Below, in pieces: positions 19,553-29,353 of a stretch of 64,000 nucleotides of DNA. The notes under the pieces were generated by a model. It was not told where the DNA came from and made no database searches. It saw only the letters and a program-made list of their open reading frames with translations. How positions within the stretch are numbered: position 1 is the first letter of the stretch; each line of letters starts with the position of its first letter. The position numbers and the translations under genes were made by a program. The stretch is from assembly GCF_025717535.1 (NCBI RefSeq), contig NZ_JAJIRO010000002.1, positions 900,437 to 964,436 on the forward strand, given 5' to 3'. Source of the DNA: Paucibacter sp. Y2R2-4. Its GTDB lineage: Bacteria > Pseudomonadota > Gammaproteobacteria > Burkholderiales > Burkholderiaceae_C.

Positions 19553-21027
19553 ATGCTGGCCTTTGAAGAACTCGGCGCTTGGCTGCGATTGCTGGAAACA
19601 CCCAGCATCGGCTTGGAAAGCGCGCGCCGCCTGCTCCACTGCTTTGGCTCGCCGCAGGCCGTTTTTGAGGCCCCAGGTCAGGACTGGCAAGTCCTGCTGA
19701 ACATCAGCCAAATCACAGCCCTGAGCACGCCGCCACCCAACATCGACCAACAGCTAGAAAAGACCTGGGCTTGGCTGCAAGCCGGCGAAGGACGCGATCT
19801 GCTCTTGCTGGGCGACCCCGACTACCCCGAGGCCTTGCTGCAAACCGCTGACCCGCCGCTCTTGCTGTATCTGCAGGGGCGACGAGCGCTACTGACCCAG
19901 CCCAGCTTGGCCATTGTGGGCAGCCGCAGCCCAACAGCCCAAGGCCGCGACAACGCTCGCCATTTCGCGCAAGAACTGAGCGAGGCCGGCCTATGCATTG
20001 TGTCTGGCCTGGCTTTGGGCGTTGACGGCGCCGCGCATGAGGGCGCCTTGAGGGGCGAAGGCAAGACCATCGCCGTGCTGGGCACCGGCTTGGACTGCAT
20101 CTACCCGAGTCGGCATCGTAAACTGGGCCAGATGGTGATCGAGCAAGGCCTCTTGGTCAGCGAGTACGCCCTGGGCACACCACCCCTGCCCCCCAACTTT
20201 CCGCGCCGCAACCGCATCATCGCCGGCTTGAGCCAAGGCTGCTTGGTGGTGGAGGCCGCGCTGCAATCGGGCTCTTTGATCACGGCCCGTTTGGCCAGCG
20301 AGGCCGGACGGGAAGTCTTTGCCATTCCTGGCTCCATCCATGCGAGGCCGGCCTATGCATTGTGTCTGGCCTGGCTTTGGGCGTTGACGGCGCCGCGCAT
20401 GAGGGCGCCTTGAGGGGCGAAGGCAAGACCATCGCCGTGCTGGGCACCGGCTTGGACTGCATCTACCCGAGTCGGCATCGTAAACTGGGCCAGATGGTGA
20501 TCGAGCAAGGCCTCTTGGTCAGCGAGTACGCCCTGGGCACACCACCCCTGCCCCCCAACTTTCCGCGCCGCAACCGCATCATCGCCGGCTTGAGCCAAGG
20601 CTGCTTGGTGGTGGAGGCCGCGCTGCAATCGGGCTCTTTGATCACGGCCCGTTTGGCCAGCGAGGCCGGACGGGAAGTCTTTGCCATTCCTGGCTCCATC
20701 CATTCCAGTCTCAGCCGGGGCTGCCATGCCTTGATACGACAAGGCGCCAAGCTGGTCGAGAACGCACAAGACGTACTGGAAGAACTGCCGCCCTTGAGTC
20801 GCACGACGCGTCCAGGCGCCAGTCAGCCGGAAGTAGGCTCCGATACATCAGCCCAACATCAGCAGGTCTTGCGGCTGATGGGCTTTGATCCGATCTCTCT
20901 CGACAGCTTGCAACAACGCGGCGGCTGGCCGGTGGCCGAGCTGAATACTTTTTTGTTGGAACTTGAGTTGGCGGGCGCGGTGGCGCGCTTGCCGGGCCAG
21001 CTTTTTCAACGCCGCGCTTCGTCCTAG
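19553..21027 (+). pseudogene. dprA: DNA-processing protein DprA, disrupted by an internal tandem duplication
   Basis: DprA (Smf) loads RecA onto incoming single strands in natural transformation. The N-terminal SAM-like region and Rossmann fold are present (LAIVGSRSPTAQGRDNARHF, then CIVSGLALGVDGAAHEGAL, GTGLDCIYPSRHRKL, and RNRIIAGLSQGCLVVEA). A 362-bp segment is repeated head to tail without spacer; 362 is not a multiple of three, so the frame shifts and translation stops at 20413 after 286 residues, the last 23 unrelated. The remainder continues in another frame from within copy 2 to 21027. Deleting one copy gives one frame of 370 residues with an intact C-terminal winged helix. smg follows, as usual. 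Confidence 0.9.
19980..20703 (+). repeat. Exact 362-bp tandem direct duplication inside dprA
   Basis: Bases 19980-20341 and 20342-20703 appear identical base for base, directly abutting. The base before copy 1 (A) differs from the last base of copy 1 (T), and the base after copy 2 (T) differs from the first base of the unit (G), so there is no microhomology at the joint. Translations of the two copies agree over their whole length. Confidence 0.93.
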
Positions 21028-21111
21028 CCAGGGAAAACTCGGGCCTTCTCCCCCCGTGGCCCGGGGCTTTTCTGAGCTTAGGGCTGAAGGGGCCTGGGGT
21101 ATCATGGCCCC

Positions 21112-21564
21112 ATGTTTGACGTGCTGGTCTATCTCTACGAAACCTATTGGCGCCCGGACGCTTGCCCGGATCACGCCCAGCTGACACGTAAATTGTCGGC
21201 GGTTGGCTTCGAGCGCGACGAAATCCAGGAAGCCCTGGTCTGGCTGGATGGTCTCGCCGCTGGCGCCGCGTCCTACCAAGGCACGCAAGGCAGCCTGAGC
21301 CTGCGCGTCTATTCCGAGAACGAACTGGACCATCTGGGCGAGCCCTCGGTGGGTTTCATCAGCTTCCTGGAATCGGCTGGGGTCTTGCCGCCGCCAATGC
21401 GCGAAATGGTGATTGACCGCGCCATGGCCATCCCGGGCGCCCCCATGGATCTGGAAGACCTGAAGATCATTGTGCTGATGGTGTTCTGGAGCCTGGGCGA
21501 AGAGCCCGATGCGCTGATTCTGGACGAACTCTTCGTCGCCCCGGAAGACCGGCTGATTCACTGA
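21112..21564 (+). CDS. smg: DUF494 / Smg family protein
   Basis: A 150-residue acidic cytoplasmic protein of the Smg family. It starts [13 protein letters not shown], carries the conserved [17 protein letters not shown] segment and closes with [20 protein letters not shown]. It nearly always follows dprA in proteobacteria, as it does here 84 bp downstream. Biochemical function is not established. The sequence looks intact although dprA is broken. Confidence 0.93.
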   Translation: MFDVLVYLYETYWRPDACPDHAQLTRKLSAVGFERDEIQEALVWLDGLAAGAASYQGTQGSLSLRVYSENELDHLGEPSVGFISFLESAGVLPPPMREMVIDRAMAIPGAPMDLEDLKIIVLMVFWSLGEEPDALILDELFVAPEDRLIH

Positions 21565-21596
21565 GCCCATCCGACCGCGCCAGCGCGGTCTGAGGA

Positions 21597-23966
21597 CTAG
21601 TTCAACAGTCGCCCGGGGTCCACATCCAGCTTGGCCAAGGCGTTCCGCGTGGCCTTGACGGTCAGCGACTCATCCTGCGCCGGCAAGAGCAAGCCAGCTT
21701 GCAAGAAGGCCGCCATGCGCTTGAGCGGGAACAGCACGCCGCGGCCGCTGGCGGTCACGAACAAGGCCATCTGCCTGCGTGTGCCGCGCCAAGCCAGTTG
21801 CACCGCCTCATTGCGATTGCGGTAGTCCAACATATACCAGCCGCCCACCTGCAACTCGCGCGCCCAGGCCAGCATGGCCGGGGTGGGGTCGGAGCCGCCC
21901 TCGGCCACCACTTCCATGCCCTCGGACTCATGGCCTGACAGATCGCGCACCAAGCCTTCGTCGATATTGATCTCGCCATCGCCCTCGGGCAGCATGGCTT
22001 CCAGCGTTTCGAGCTGATCCATCAACTCGTCCAAACGCTCGCGCGGAATCTCTGCGCTCTTGGCGGTGAAGGCCGCCGCCAGCGCGTTATTGAGCACGCG
22101 GATTTGTTCGTCCTGCTTCTCGGCCGCCAGCCCGGCTTGGCCCATGCCGTCGCGCAATGTTTTCAGCAGCGGCGGCAAGCGGCGGATGACTTCGGCACGC
22201 TCTTCGCGCGAGACCTTGGCGCTGGCCGACCAGATCAAGTCCGCCGCCGCTCGCTTCATCAGCCGCGTGGCCTCGGACTGAGCACCGTCGCGCACCGCAG
22301 CCACGGCCAAGACATCGGCCCAAACATGGAACAAGAACTCGCGCACACCGTCTTGCACCGGCACGGCATTGAGCATCTTGCGCAGCTCGATGGTGTACTG
22401 AATCGCCAGCGTCTCCCGCTGCTCGACCTGCTGAGCCAGAGAGACGCCCAGGCGGCTGGCCTGATTCTCATGCTCGAAATAGTTGTCGAGGAATTTGGCG
22501 AACTCGGTCAGCACCGTTTGGAAGACGCGCCGCCCGGTGTCGGGATAAGCCTCGACCACCTGCACCACCCGCTTGATTTCACGCTCCAGCGGATCGCCAC
22601 CTCCGGCGCTGGCGCCCGCATTGCTGCCGGCGCTGAAACCCATCACGCAAGAGCCCATGCGGTCGATCAACTGGCGAGCGGGATGGTCGGTGGTGGCGAA
22701 AAAGTCGGGCTCGCTGACTGCGACCCGCAAGACCGGCATCTGCAATCGCGCAAACCAGACCCGCACCGAGGCGGGAATGCGCTCTTCCATCAAGATGCTC
22801 TGGAACATCATGGCCACCAACTCGATGGTGGCGCGTTCGGCCGGCGAATCGGCGGCCTGCTTGAGCACCTGTTTGAAGGCTTGATTGCGCGCCCGCAAGT
22901 CCTCCAGCAACTGCGGCGCCGCCATTTCAGCGTTGTCGCCCGCCAAGGCGCTCGCGGCCGGGGCGCGCAGCGTTTCTTGCGCATGCTTGATGGCCGCCGA
23001 CAAGCGCATCCCCGTGGGCCGCGCTGTGGCCGCGCCCATCAGGCCGGTAGCAGCCCGGGTGGGGTCCAAGCGCGTCGCCGCGAAGGAAGGCACCTGGCTG
23101 CCGACAATTTTCTGCAGCAGATGCAAGACCTCTTCGGCTTGGCTACTGACCGGACTGCGAGCTGAGCTTGGCGCACCGCTGGGCATGCCCGACAGCCCCG
23201 AGCTGCCGCGAATCTGACCCGCCAGCCGAGAAGGCACCTCGCTGCCATCGCTGGCGGCACTGGCATTGGCGGCGCTGCCTCCATGGCCCGAGCGGCGGAT
23301 AAAGGGGCGCAAGTCCACTTCGGGCAAGACCGCCTGGGCCAAGAGCCAGCGGTTCACTTCGTGGTAGGCCTCGCCCAGAATCTGAGCGAACTCCTCATGC
23401 AGTTCATTGCGCAGCATCTGCCAGTCGGAGGTGCTGAGGCCGCTACGCGTCCAGGCATCCAGCACCAGCTTGGCCACCACATTGGCGCGCAAGAGGTCTT
23501 GCGCCGGCAAATCGTCCTGCTGCTCCAACTGCTGCAAGCGAGTGCGCAGATCGGTGAATTCCCAGGTGGCTTTGTCCATCATGGCCAAGGCCAGGCGCGA
23601 GGCGGTGATCTCGCGTTCGATGATGTCATCGTCCACCAAGGCCATCATCTTGCTGGTGGTGGGCTCGGCAGCCACCGCTGAGCCAGCAGCATGCGTGCTG
23701 GCGCCATGGCTGTCGATGATGCCGTAGACGGCCGCGTGGCGCAGGCCGCTGATCACGCCCGCCTGCCAGGCCGGGCCATGGCGATTCCAGGATTGCACAC
23801 CGTCCCGGCGTGCCACCATCACTGCGTACTCGGCCGACTGCAACAGCAGTTGAGCGGCCGCCTCATTGATCGCCTGCCCCAGGCCCACCATGCCCTGCAC
23901 CAGCGCCTCGACGTAGATGCGCCGTGCCTGTGCGGCCATGGCCTGGTTGCGAGCGACGGCGGTCAT
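21597..23966 (-). CDS. DUF1631 family protein
   Basis: The 789-residue cytoplasmic protein is a typical betaproteobacterial DUF1631 member: an N-terminal helical region (ALVQGMVGLGQAINEAAAQ), a Ser/Gly-rich variable middle near residues 230-290, a long helical body, and a C-terminal part with LQVGGWYMLDYRNRNEAVQL and TASGRGVLFPLKRMAAFLQ resembling a PilZ-like beta-barrel. Older annotations call this family a thymidine phosphorylase without support. Its role is unknown; the PilZ-like tail would suggest a link to cyclic di-GMP, which is an inference. It is convergent with smg. Confidence 0.8.
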   Translation of the reverse strand: MTAVARNQAMAAQARRIYVEALVQGMVGLGQAINEAAAQLLLQSAEYAVMVARRDGVQSWNRHGPAWQAGVISGLRHAAVYGIIDSHGASTHAAGSAVAAEPTTSKMMALVDDDIIEREITASRLALAMMDKATWEFTDLRTRLQQLEQQDDLPAQDLLRANVVAKLVLDAWTRSGLSTSDWQMLRNELHEEFAQILGEAYHEVNRWLLAQAVLPEVDLRPFIRRSGHGGSAANASAASDGSEVPSRLAGQIRGSSGLSGMPSGAPSSARSPVSSQAEEVLHLLQKIVGSQVPSFAATRLDPTRAATGLMGAATARPTGMRLSAAIKHAQETLRAPAASALAGDNAEMAAPQLLEDLRARNQAFKQVLKQAADSPAERATIELVAMMFQSILMEERIPASVRVWFARLQMPVLRVAVSEPDFFATTDHPARQLIDRMGSCVMGFSAGSNAGASAGGGDPLEREIKRVVQVVEAYPDTGRRVFQTVLTEFAKFLDNYFEHENQASRLGVSLAQQVEQRETLAIQYTIELRKMLNAVPVQDGVREFLFHVWADVLAVAAVRDGAQSEATRLMKRAAADLIWSASAKVSREERAEVIRRLPPLLKTLRDGMGQAGLAAEKQDEQIRVLNNALAAAFTAKSAEIPRERLDELMDQLETLEAMLPEGDGEINIDEGLVRDLSGHESEGMEVVAEGGSDPTPAMLAWARELQVGGWYMLDYRNRNEAVQLAWRGTRRQMALFVTASGRGVLFPLKRMAAFLQAGLLLPAQDESLTVKATRNALAKLDVDPGRLLN

Positions 23967-24011
23967 GGAGTCAAAAGGTCCTAAGCGATTGAGAGTTCAG
24001 TCTCGAAGACT

Positions 24012-25046
24012 CTACACCAGCGCTCCGGCATTCGGATCATCGGGGTCGCCCTTGTTGACCGGGGTGCTGATCAGATCTTCACGCTTGACACCCAGCCACA
24101 TCGCAATCGCGGCGGCCACAAAGACCGAGGAGTAGATGCCAAACAAGATACCAATGGTCAGCGCGACCGCAAAGTAATGCAATGTTGGGCCGCCGAAGAT
24201 CAGCATCGACAAGACCATCAGCTGAGTCGAACCGTGGGTGATGATGGTGCGGCTCATGGTGCTGGTGATGGCGTGATCGATCACCTCTTGCGTGTTCAGC
24301 TTGCGGAACTTGCGGAAGGCTTCGCGCACCCGGTCAAAAATCACCACCGACTCGTTCACCGAATAGCCCAACACGGCCAAGATCGCCGCCAGCACCGAGA
24401 GCGAGAACTCCCACTGGAAGAAGGCGAAGAAGCCCAGGATGATGACCACGTCGTGCAAGTTGGCGATGATGCCGGCCACAGCGAACTTCCACTCAAAGCG
24501 GATCGCCAGGTAGATCATGATGCCGATGACGGTGGCCAACAGGGCCTTGGCGGCGTCCCAGGCCAGCTCAGCACCGACGGCCGGACCGACCACCTCGCTG
24601 CGCGAGAGCTTGATCGGCTCAGCGCCGGCGGCGTTGACGCAAACCTGCTTGCTGATCGCTTCGCCCTTTTCGCTGACGATTTGACGCTGGCTGATGTTGC
24701 CGCTTTCGGCCTTGCACAAGGCGCCAAACACCAGATCGACCTGCTCGGTCTGCTTGATGTCCGGGCGCAGCGGCAAGCGAATCATCACATCGCGGGTGCT
24801 ACCGAAGTTCTGCACCTGAACTTCGCCGAAGCCCAATTTTTCAACCAGCTGACGGGTCTTCTCGATTTCGGCCGCCTGCGCATACTCGGCCTCGATAACC
24901 GTGCCGCCGGTGAATTCGATGGAGAAATGCAGTCCGCGGGTGGTCAGGAAGAACACTGCGGCGGCGAAGGTGAGGAAGGAGATGACGTTGAAGATCAACG
25001 CATGCTTCATCAGCGGGAGGTCCCGCTTGATACGGAAGAGTTCCAT
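24012..25046 (-). CDS. secF: Protein-export membrane protein SecF
   Basis: A 344-residue inner-membrane protein with six membrane segments and one periplasmic domain. It begins MELFRIKRDLPLMKHALIF; GLHFSIEFTGGTVIEAEY is the typical first periplasmic stretch, and VNESVVIFDRVREAFRK is the conserved loop. With SecD and YajC it uses the proton gradient to help the SecYEG channel complete export. It follows secD by 21 bp, so the two are co-transcribed. The ATG is preceded by GGGAG. Confidence 0.96.
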   Translation of the reverse strand: MELFRIKRDLPLMKHALIFNVISFLTFAAAVFFLTTRGLHFSIEFTGGTVIEAEYAQAAEIEKTRQLVEKLGFGEVQVQNFGSTRDVMIRLPLRPDIKQTEQVDLVFGALCKAESGNISQRQIVSEKGEAISKQVCVNAAGAEPIKLSRSEVVGPAVGAELAWDAAKALLATVIGIMIYLAIRFEWKFAVAGIIANLHDVVIILGFFAFFQWEFSLSVLAAILAVLGYSVNESVVIFDRVREAFRKFRKLNTQEVIDHAITSTMSRTIITHGSTQLMVLSMLIFGGPTLHYFAVALTIGILFGIYSSVFVAAAIAMWLGVKREDLISTPVNKGDPDDPNAGALV

Positions 25047-25067
25047 TTTTTCTCGACTCCCTAGGGC

Positions 25068-26948
25068 TTACTTGGCCGCAGGCTGTTCGGCCTCGGGTTC
25101 AGGTTTCCAGATCTGCCCGATCGACAGCGATTTGAGTTTCTTCTGGCGCCCATACCAAAGATTGGCCAAGGCGCGCGAGAACACCACCGAGGAGAACATC
25201 GAGGTCAAGATGCCCAGGCAGTGCACGATGGCAAAGCCCTTCACCGGCCCCGAGCCGAAGGCCAGCAGCGACAGACCGGCGATCAAGGTGGTGACGTTGG
25301 AATCCAAAATGGTGGCGAAGGCGCGCTCGTAACCAATATTGATGGCCGCCTGCGGAGCCATGCCGGCACGCAGCTCTTCACGAATGCGCTCATTGATCAG
25401 CACATTGGAGTCAATCGCCATACCGAGCACCAGCGCAATCGCCGCAATGCCCGGCAACGACAGGGTGGCCTGAAGCATGGACAAAACCGCAACCAGCAGC
25501 AAGAGATTGAAGCCCAGCGCCAGCGAAGAGAACACGCCGAAGAGCATGTAGTAAATGCTCATGAAGATGGCCACGGCCACAAAGCCCCAGGTCACCGACA
25601 AGATGCCCTTTTCGATGTTTTCCTTGCCCAGGCTGGGGCCAACGGTCTTTTCTTCAATGATTTCCATCGGCGCGGCCAGGGAGCCGGCGCGCAGCAGCAG
25701 CGCGGTGTCACTGGCTTCCTGGGTGCTCATGGCGCCCGAGATCTTGACGCGGCCGCCGCTCAATTCGCTGCGGATCACCGGCGCGGTCACGACCTCGCCC
25801 TTGCCCTTCTCAAACAAGATAATGGCCATGCGCTTGCCAATGTTCTCGCGCGACATGTCTTTCATGATGCGGGCGCCCTTGGCGTCCAGCGTCAGGTCCA
25901 CCGAGGGCTGATGGTTTTCATCAAAGCCGGGTTGCGCATCGGTCAGGTTCTCACCGGTCAGCACGAACTGGCGCTTGACGATGATGGGTCCGTAGCCACG
26001 ATCGATGAATCGCTCGGTCCCAAAAGGCACCGGGCCTGAACCGCTCAGCGCGGCTTGCGCTTCGGCGCCATCGTCCACCATGCGCAACTCCAGCGTGGCG
26101 GTACGGCCAATGATGTCCTTGGCCTTGGCGGTGTCTTGCACGCCGGGCAACTGCACGACCACGCGGTCGCGGCCTTGCTTTTGAATCACCGGTTCGGCCA
26201 CGCCGAGTTCGTTGACGCGGTTGTGCAAGGTGGTGATGTTTTGATTCAGCGCGGCGTCTTGAACCGCGATTTCAGCCTTGGGCTTCAGAGTGCCGGTCAG
26301 GCGCAGATCCAGGCCTTCGGTGCTGGGCAGCCACTGCACATCGGGCAACTGGCTGCTCAAGACGTCTTCGGCCTGCTTGCGCACCGCTTCTTCGCGGAAG
26401 GCAATCACAACCGCATTGCCATCGCGGCTGATGCCGGCGTGGCGGATGTTCTTGTCGCGCAGCAGGGTGCGCGCATCGCCGGTCAGCGACTCGGCCTTCT
26501 TGGTCAGCGCGGACTTCATGTCCACCTGCATCAAGAAGTGCACACCGCCGCGCAGGTCCAGACCCAAATACATGGGGAAGGCATGCAGCTTGGACAACCA
26601 CTGCGGCGAGCGCGACAGCAGGTTCAGGGCGACGATGTAAGAGGGCTCGGCCGGATCGGCGTTGATGGCCTTGTTGATCGCGTCCTTGGCCTTGATCTGG
26701 GTGTCCAGATCGCCAAACCGGGCCTTGATCGAGTTGCCTTCCAACTGCACGAAGTCGGGCTTGATCTGGGCGTCAGCCAGCGCTTTTTCGATGCGGCCCG
26801 TCAGCGCCTCATCGACCTTCATGGTGACCTTGGCACTGGACACCTGCACGGCCGGCGCTTCGCCAAACACATTGGGCAAGGTGTAGATCGTGCCGATCAG
26901 CAAAGCGAGCACCAGGATCGCGTACTTCCACAGCGGATAACGGTTCAT
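25068..26948 (-). CDS. secD: Protein-export membrane protein SecD
   Basis: The 626-residue partner of SecF starts with MNRYPLWKYAILVLALLIG and has the conserved LGLDLRGGVHFLMQVD segment opening the large periplasmic domain. GRTATLELRMVDDG and the SLGKENIEKG region precede the C-terminal six-helix bundle (AIDSNVLINERIREEL). It belongs to the proton-driven RND superfamily. yajC lies 118 bp upstream on the same strand, giving the usual yajC-secD-secF order. Confidence 0.97.
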   Translation of the reverse strand: MNRYPLWKYAILVLALLIGTIYTLPNVFGEAPAVQVSSAKVTMKVDEALTGRIEKALADAQIKPDFVQLEGNSIKARFGDLDTQIKAKDAINKAINADPAEPSYIVALNLLSRSPQWLSKLHAFPMYLGLDLRGGVHFLMQVDMKSALTKKAESLTGDARTLLRDKNIRHAGISRDGNAVVIAFREEAVRKQAEDVLSSQLPDVQWLPSTEGLDLRLTGTLKPKAEIAVQDAALNQNITTLHNRVNELGVAEPVIQKQGRDRVVVQLPGVQDTAKAKDIIGRTATLELRMVDDGAEAQAALSGSGPVPFGTERFIDRGYGPIIVKRQFVLTGENLTDAQPGFDENHQPSVDLTLDAKGARIMKDMSRENIGKRMAIILFEKGKGEVVTAPVIRSELSGGRVKISGAMSTQEASDTALLLRAGSLAAPMEIIEEKTVGPSLGKENIEKGILSVTWGFVAVAIFMSIYYMLFGVFSSLALGFNLLLLVAVLSMLQATLSLPGIAAIALVLGMAIDSNVLINERIREELRAGMAPQAAINIGYERAFATILDSNVTTLIAGLSLLAFGSGPVKGFAIVHCLGILTSMFSSVVFSRALANLWYGRQKKLKSLSIGQIWKPEPEAEQPAAK

Positions 26949-27066
26949 AGGAACATCCTCTCAGGCCCGGCATGTGCAAACCGGCGCCCTCCCAGGCGCC
27001 GGCTGCGTCAGACCGGGTTGCCGCCTGTCGCGGCGGCTTGGCAACAATGCCGAATCTCGGCTTGGC

Positions 27067-27396
27067 TTAAGACTTGATGGTGCCCTTAGGCAGGACTTGA
27101 ACCACCGCGCCGCGCTGCACTTGCAACTCAACACCTGCGGCCACTTCCAGCGTCAAGTAGCTCTCGCCGACCTTGCTGATCTTGCCCAGCAGACCGCCGG
27201 AGGTCACGACCTCGTCGCCCTTGGCGATGGCGTCGATCATGGCCTTGTGTTCCTTTTGACGCTTCATTTGCGGACGAATCATCACAAAGTACAGCACCAC
27301 AAACATCAAAACCAGCGGCAACATGCTCAGCAGGCTGGACTCAGCACCACCGGCGGCAGCCGGGGCGGCCTGGGCAAAAGCATTGGAAATAAACAC
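27067..27396 (-). CDS. yajC: Preprotein translocase subunit YajC
   Basis: This 109-residue membrane protein has one segment (MLPLVLMFVVLYFVMIRP), the conserved QMKRQKEHKAMIDAIAKGDEV stretch and a small C-terminal beta domain. It associates with SecDF. The start is a GTG: AAAGGGA lies six bases before it and the resulting N-terminus FISNAFAQAAPAAAGG is the usual one for the order. No ATG is available at the right place; a longer upstream frame is not conserved. Confidence 0.93.
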   Translation of the reverse strand: MFISNAFAQAAPAAAGGAESSLLSMLPLVLMFVVLYFVMIRPQMKRQKEHKAMIDAIAKGDEVVTSGGLLGKISKVGESYLTLEVAAGVELQVQRGAVVQVLPKGTIKS

Positions 27397-27541
27397 AGCA
27401 AATCCCTTTGGAATGAAAACGTCGCCCTGCACACGGTCCACAGACACGGGCGCGGCGGTCGAACAAGCGGCGGATTGTAAGCGCCAGGGCTGAGGGCACT
27501 CGATCACCCTCGGCCCCCGACTTACCCGCAGCCATCTGGGG

Positions 27542-27584
27542 TTGACAGGCCCGCTTCGCAAGGTTATCGTTAAATATATTAACG
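27542..27584 (+). promoter_or_regulatory. Sigma-70-type promoter with overlapping palindromic operator for the hydroxyproline cluster
   Basis: A perfect -35 TTGACA (27542-27547) is followed after 17 bp by TATCGT as a -10. The AT-rich inverted repeat CGTTAA-ATATA-TTAACG (27568-27584) overlaps the end of the -10 and the expected start of transcription. It stands out in GC-rich sequence. Its position suits repression, most simply by the GntR-family product encoded next to the deaminase gene; that link is inferred. Confidence 0.65.
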
Positions 27585-27603
27585 GCATACCAACGGAGAT
27601 CCC

Positions 27604-28545
27604 ATGAGCGCCAAACCCCTGCCCCAAGCCCGCCCCGAACTGCCACGCTGGAAGGGCATCTTCCCGGCCGTGACCTCCAAGTTCAAGCCCAACGAAGACC
27701 TCGACGTGGCCGAGATGGAGCGCCACTTTGAATTCTTGATCGCCAACGGCGTGGACGGTCTGGTCACCGGCGGCTCGCTGGGCGAAGCCAGCACGCTGAC
27801 GCTGGAAGAAAAGCTGGAAGTCGCCGCCACCGCCGTGCGCGTTTCTGCCGGCCGCGTGCCGGTGCTGGCCAATGTGTCGGAAACCAGCACCCGCAATGCG
27901 CTGCGCTATGTGGAAGGTGCCAACCGCATTGGCGTGCAGGGCTTGATGCTGATGCCGGCCGTGCTCTACCCGGCCGACACCCGCGAAGCCATCACCAATG
28001 TGCGCACCATCGCCGACGCCGCCCAGCTGCCGGTGATGATCTACAACAACCCCGTGTCTTACCGCGTCGACCTGAAGCCCGAAGACATGGTGGAGCTGGC
28101 CGACTGCGAATGGCTGGTGGCCATCAAGGAATCGACCGACAACATCCGTCGCGTCACCGATTTACGCAACACCGTGGGCGACCGCTACCAGCTCTTCATC
28201 GGCGTCGATGACCTCAGCTTCGAAGCCCTGGCCCTGGGCTGCGATGGCTTGCTGGCCGGCCTGTGCACCGCCTTCCCGGCCGAAACCGTGGCCATCTACA
28301 AGCTGATGCAAGCCAAGCGCTATGACGAAGCGCTGAAGATCTATCAGTGGTTCATGCCGCTGCTGCACCTGGATGTGAGCGCCAAGCTGGTGCAAAACAT
28401 CAAGCTGGCCGAGACCATGGCCGGCGTCGGCAATGAGAACGTGCGCCGCCCGCGCCTGCCCTTGGCCGGCGCCGAGCGTGAGCGCGTCATGGCCATCATC
28501 CAGCACGGCCTGGACACCCGCCCGGACCTGAGCCGTTTGTTCTGA
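27604..28545 (+). CDS. lhpC: Pyrroline-4-hydroxy-2-carboxylate deaminase (DapA family)
   Basis: A 313-residue class I lyase of the dihydrodipicolinate-synthase family. The Schiff-base Lys175 lies in VAIKESTDN and Tyr147 in YNNP. The family includes several enzymes; the neighbouring hydroxyproline epimerase and three-part dehydrogenase indicate the deaminase that turns pyrroline-4-hydroxy-2-carboxylate into 2-ketoglutarate semialdehyde and ammonia. GGAG precedes the ATG. It is the first gene behind the palindrome-containing promoter. A dihydrodipicolinate synthase of lysine synthesis is less likely because that enzyme is normally shorter and differs at the N-terminus. Confidence 0.8.
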   Translation: MSAKPLPQARPELPRWKGIFPAVTSKFKPNEDLDVAEMERHFEFLIANGVDGLVTGGSLGEASTLTLEEKLEVAATAVRVSAGRVPVLANVSETSTRNALRYVEGANRIGVQGLMLMPAVLYPADTREAITNVRTIADAAQLPVMIYNNPVSYRVDLKPEDMVELADCEWLVAIKESTDNIRRVTDLRNTVGDRYQLFIGVDDLSFEALALGCDGLLAGLCTAFPAETVAIYKLMQAKRYDEALKIYQWFMPLLHLDVSAKLVQNIKLAETMAGVGNENVRRPRLPLAGAERERVMAIIQHGLDTRPDLSRLF

Positions 28546-28630
28546 GCTTTGTTCTGATCTAGGGCGAGAGGCGCCCCAAGCCGGTAAAACCCGGGCCGTC
28601 AGTACGGCCTGGGCCTGCGATGATGTGCCC

Positions 28631-29323
28631 ATGAAGAAAACTGCAGCACTCAAGGCACCCGCCGAAGCGCCCATCGCCGCAGGCGAACCCGACAAGCGCC
28701 GTTTTGCCGACCAGGCCTACGACACCTTGGAGTCCATGATCTCGACCCTGGCCCTGAGGCCCGGCGCGCCAATCGTAGAAGCCGAGTTGATCGAGCACAC
28801 GGGCCTGGGTCGCACGCCGACCCGCGAAGCGCTGATGCGCTTGGTGGCCAGCGGCTTGATCGTGCAACAGCCACGCCGCGGCCTGCTGGTCAGCGACATC
28901 CGCCTGGCCGAGCACCTAGACCTGCTGGAAGCCCGCCGTGTGCTGGAGCGTTTGATTGCCTCTACCTCCGCGCGCCGCGCCACCCCGCAGCAGCGTCAAG
29001 ACTTGTTGGTCTGTGCTCAGCAAATGATCAAGGCCAGCGAAGGCTCGGACTTGGGCGCCTATATGTCCGCCGACCAGGCGCTCGACCATGTCAACCACGC
29101 CGCCTGCCGCAATCCTTTTGCAGTGGCGGCCGTGATCCCCATGGCCATCCAGTGCCGACGCTTTTGGTACGCCTATCAACACCAAGGCGATATGAGCGAA
29201 GGCGCGCGCTGCCATTTGGCGCTGGCCCAAGCGATTGCCGAGGGCGAGCCCAACGCGGCTGCCGCCGCCTCGGATGCCTTGATGGACTATTTACGCTCCT
29301 ATGCCCAGGCGGTGATCGCCTGA
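28631..29323 (+). CDS. GntR-family (FadR/VanR-type) transcriptional regulator
   Basis: The 230-residue protein has an N-terminal winged helix (residues about 24-85: DQAYDTLESMISTLALRPG, GRTPTREALMRLVASGLI) and an all-helical FCD ligand-binding domain. FCD regulators typically repress catabolic genes and release DNA on binding a carboxylic-acid ligand. Lying between the deaminase and epimerase genes, it most likely controls this cluster through the CGTTAA/TTAACG palindrome at 27568. I start at the ATG reading MKKTAALK; a GTG two codons earlier is possible. Confidence 0.88.
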   Translation: MKKTAALKAPAEAPIAAGEPDKRRFADQAYDTLESMISTLALRPGAPIVEAELIEHTGLGRTPTREALMRLVASGLIVQQPRRGLLVSDIRLAEHLDLLEARRVLERLIASTSARRATPQQRQDLLVCAQQMIKASEGSDLGAYMSADQALDHVNHAACRNPFAVAAVIPMAIQCRRFWYAYQHQGDMSEGARCHLALAQAIAEGEPNAAAAASDALMDYLRSYAQAVIA

Positions 29324-29353
29324 CACATTCCCCCCTCACACTGCGCCACAGCC

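Noticed and set aside
19980..20703. Insertion sequence or CRISPR-type explanation for the repeated block in dprA
   Set aside because: There are just two abutting copies of dprA coding sequence without terminal inverted repeats, spacers or transposase.
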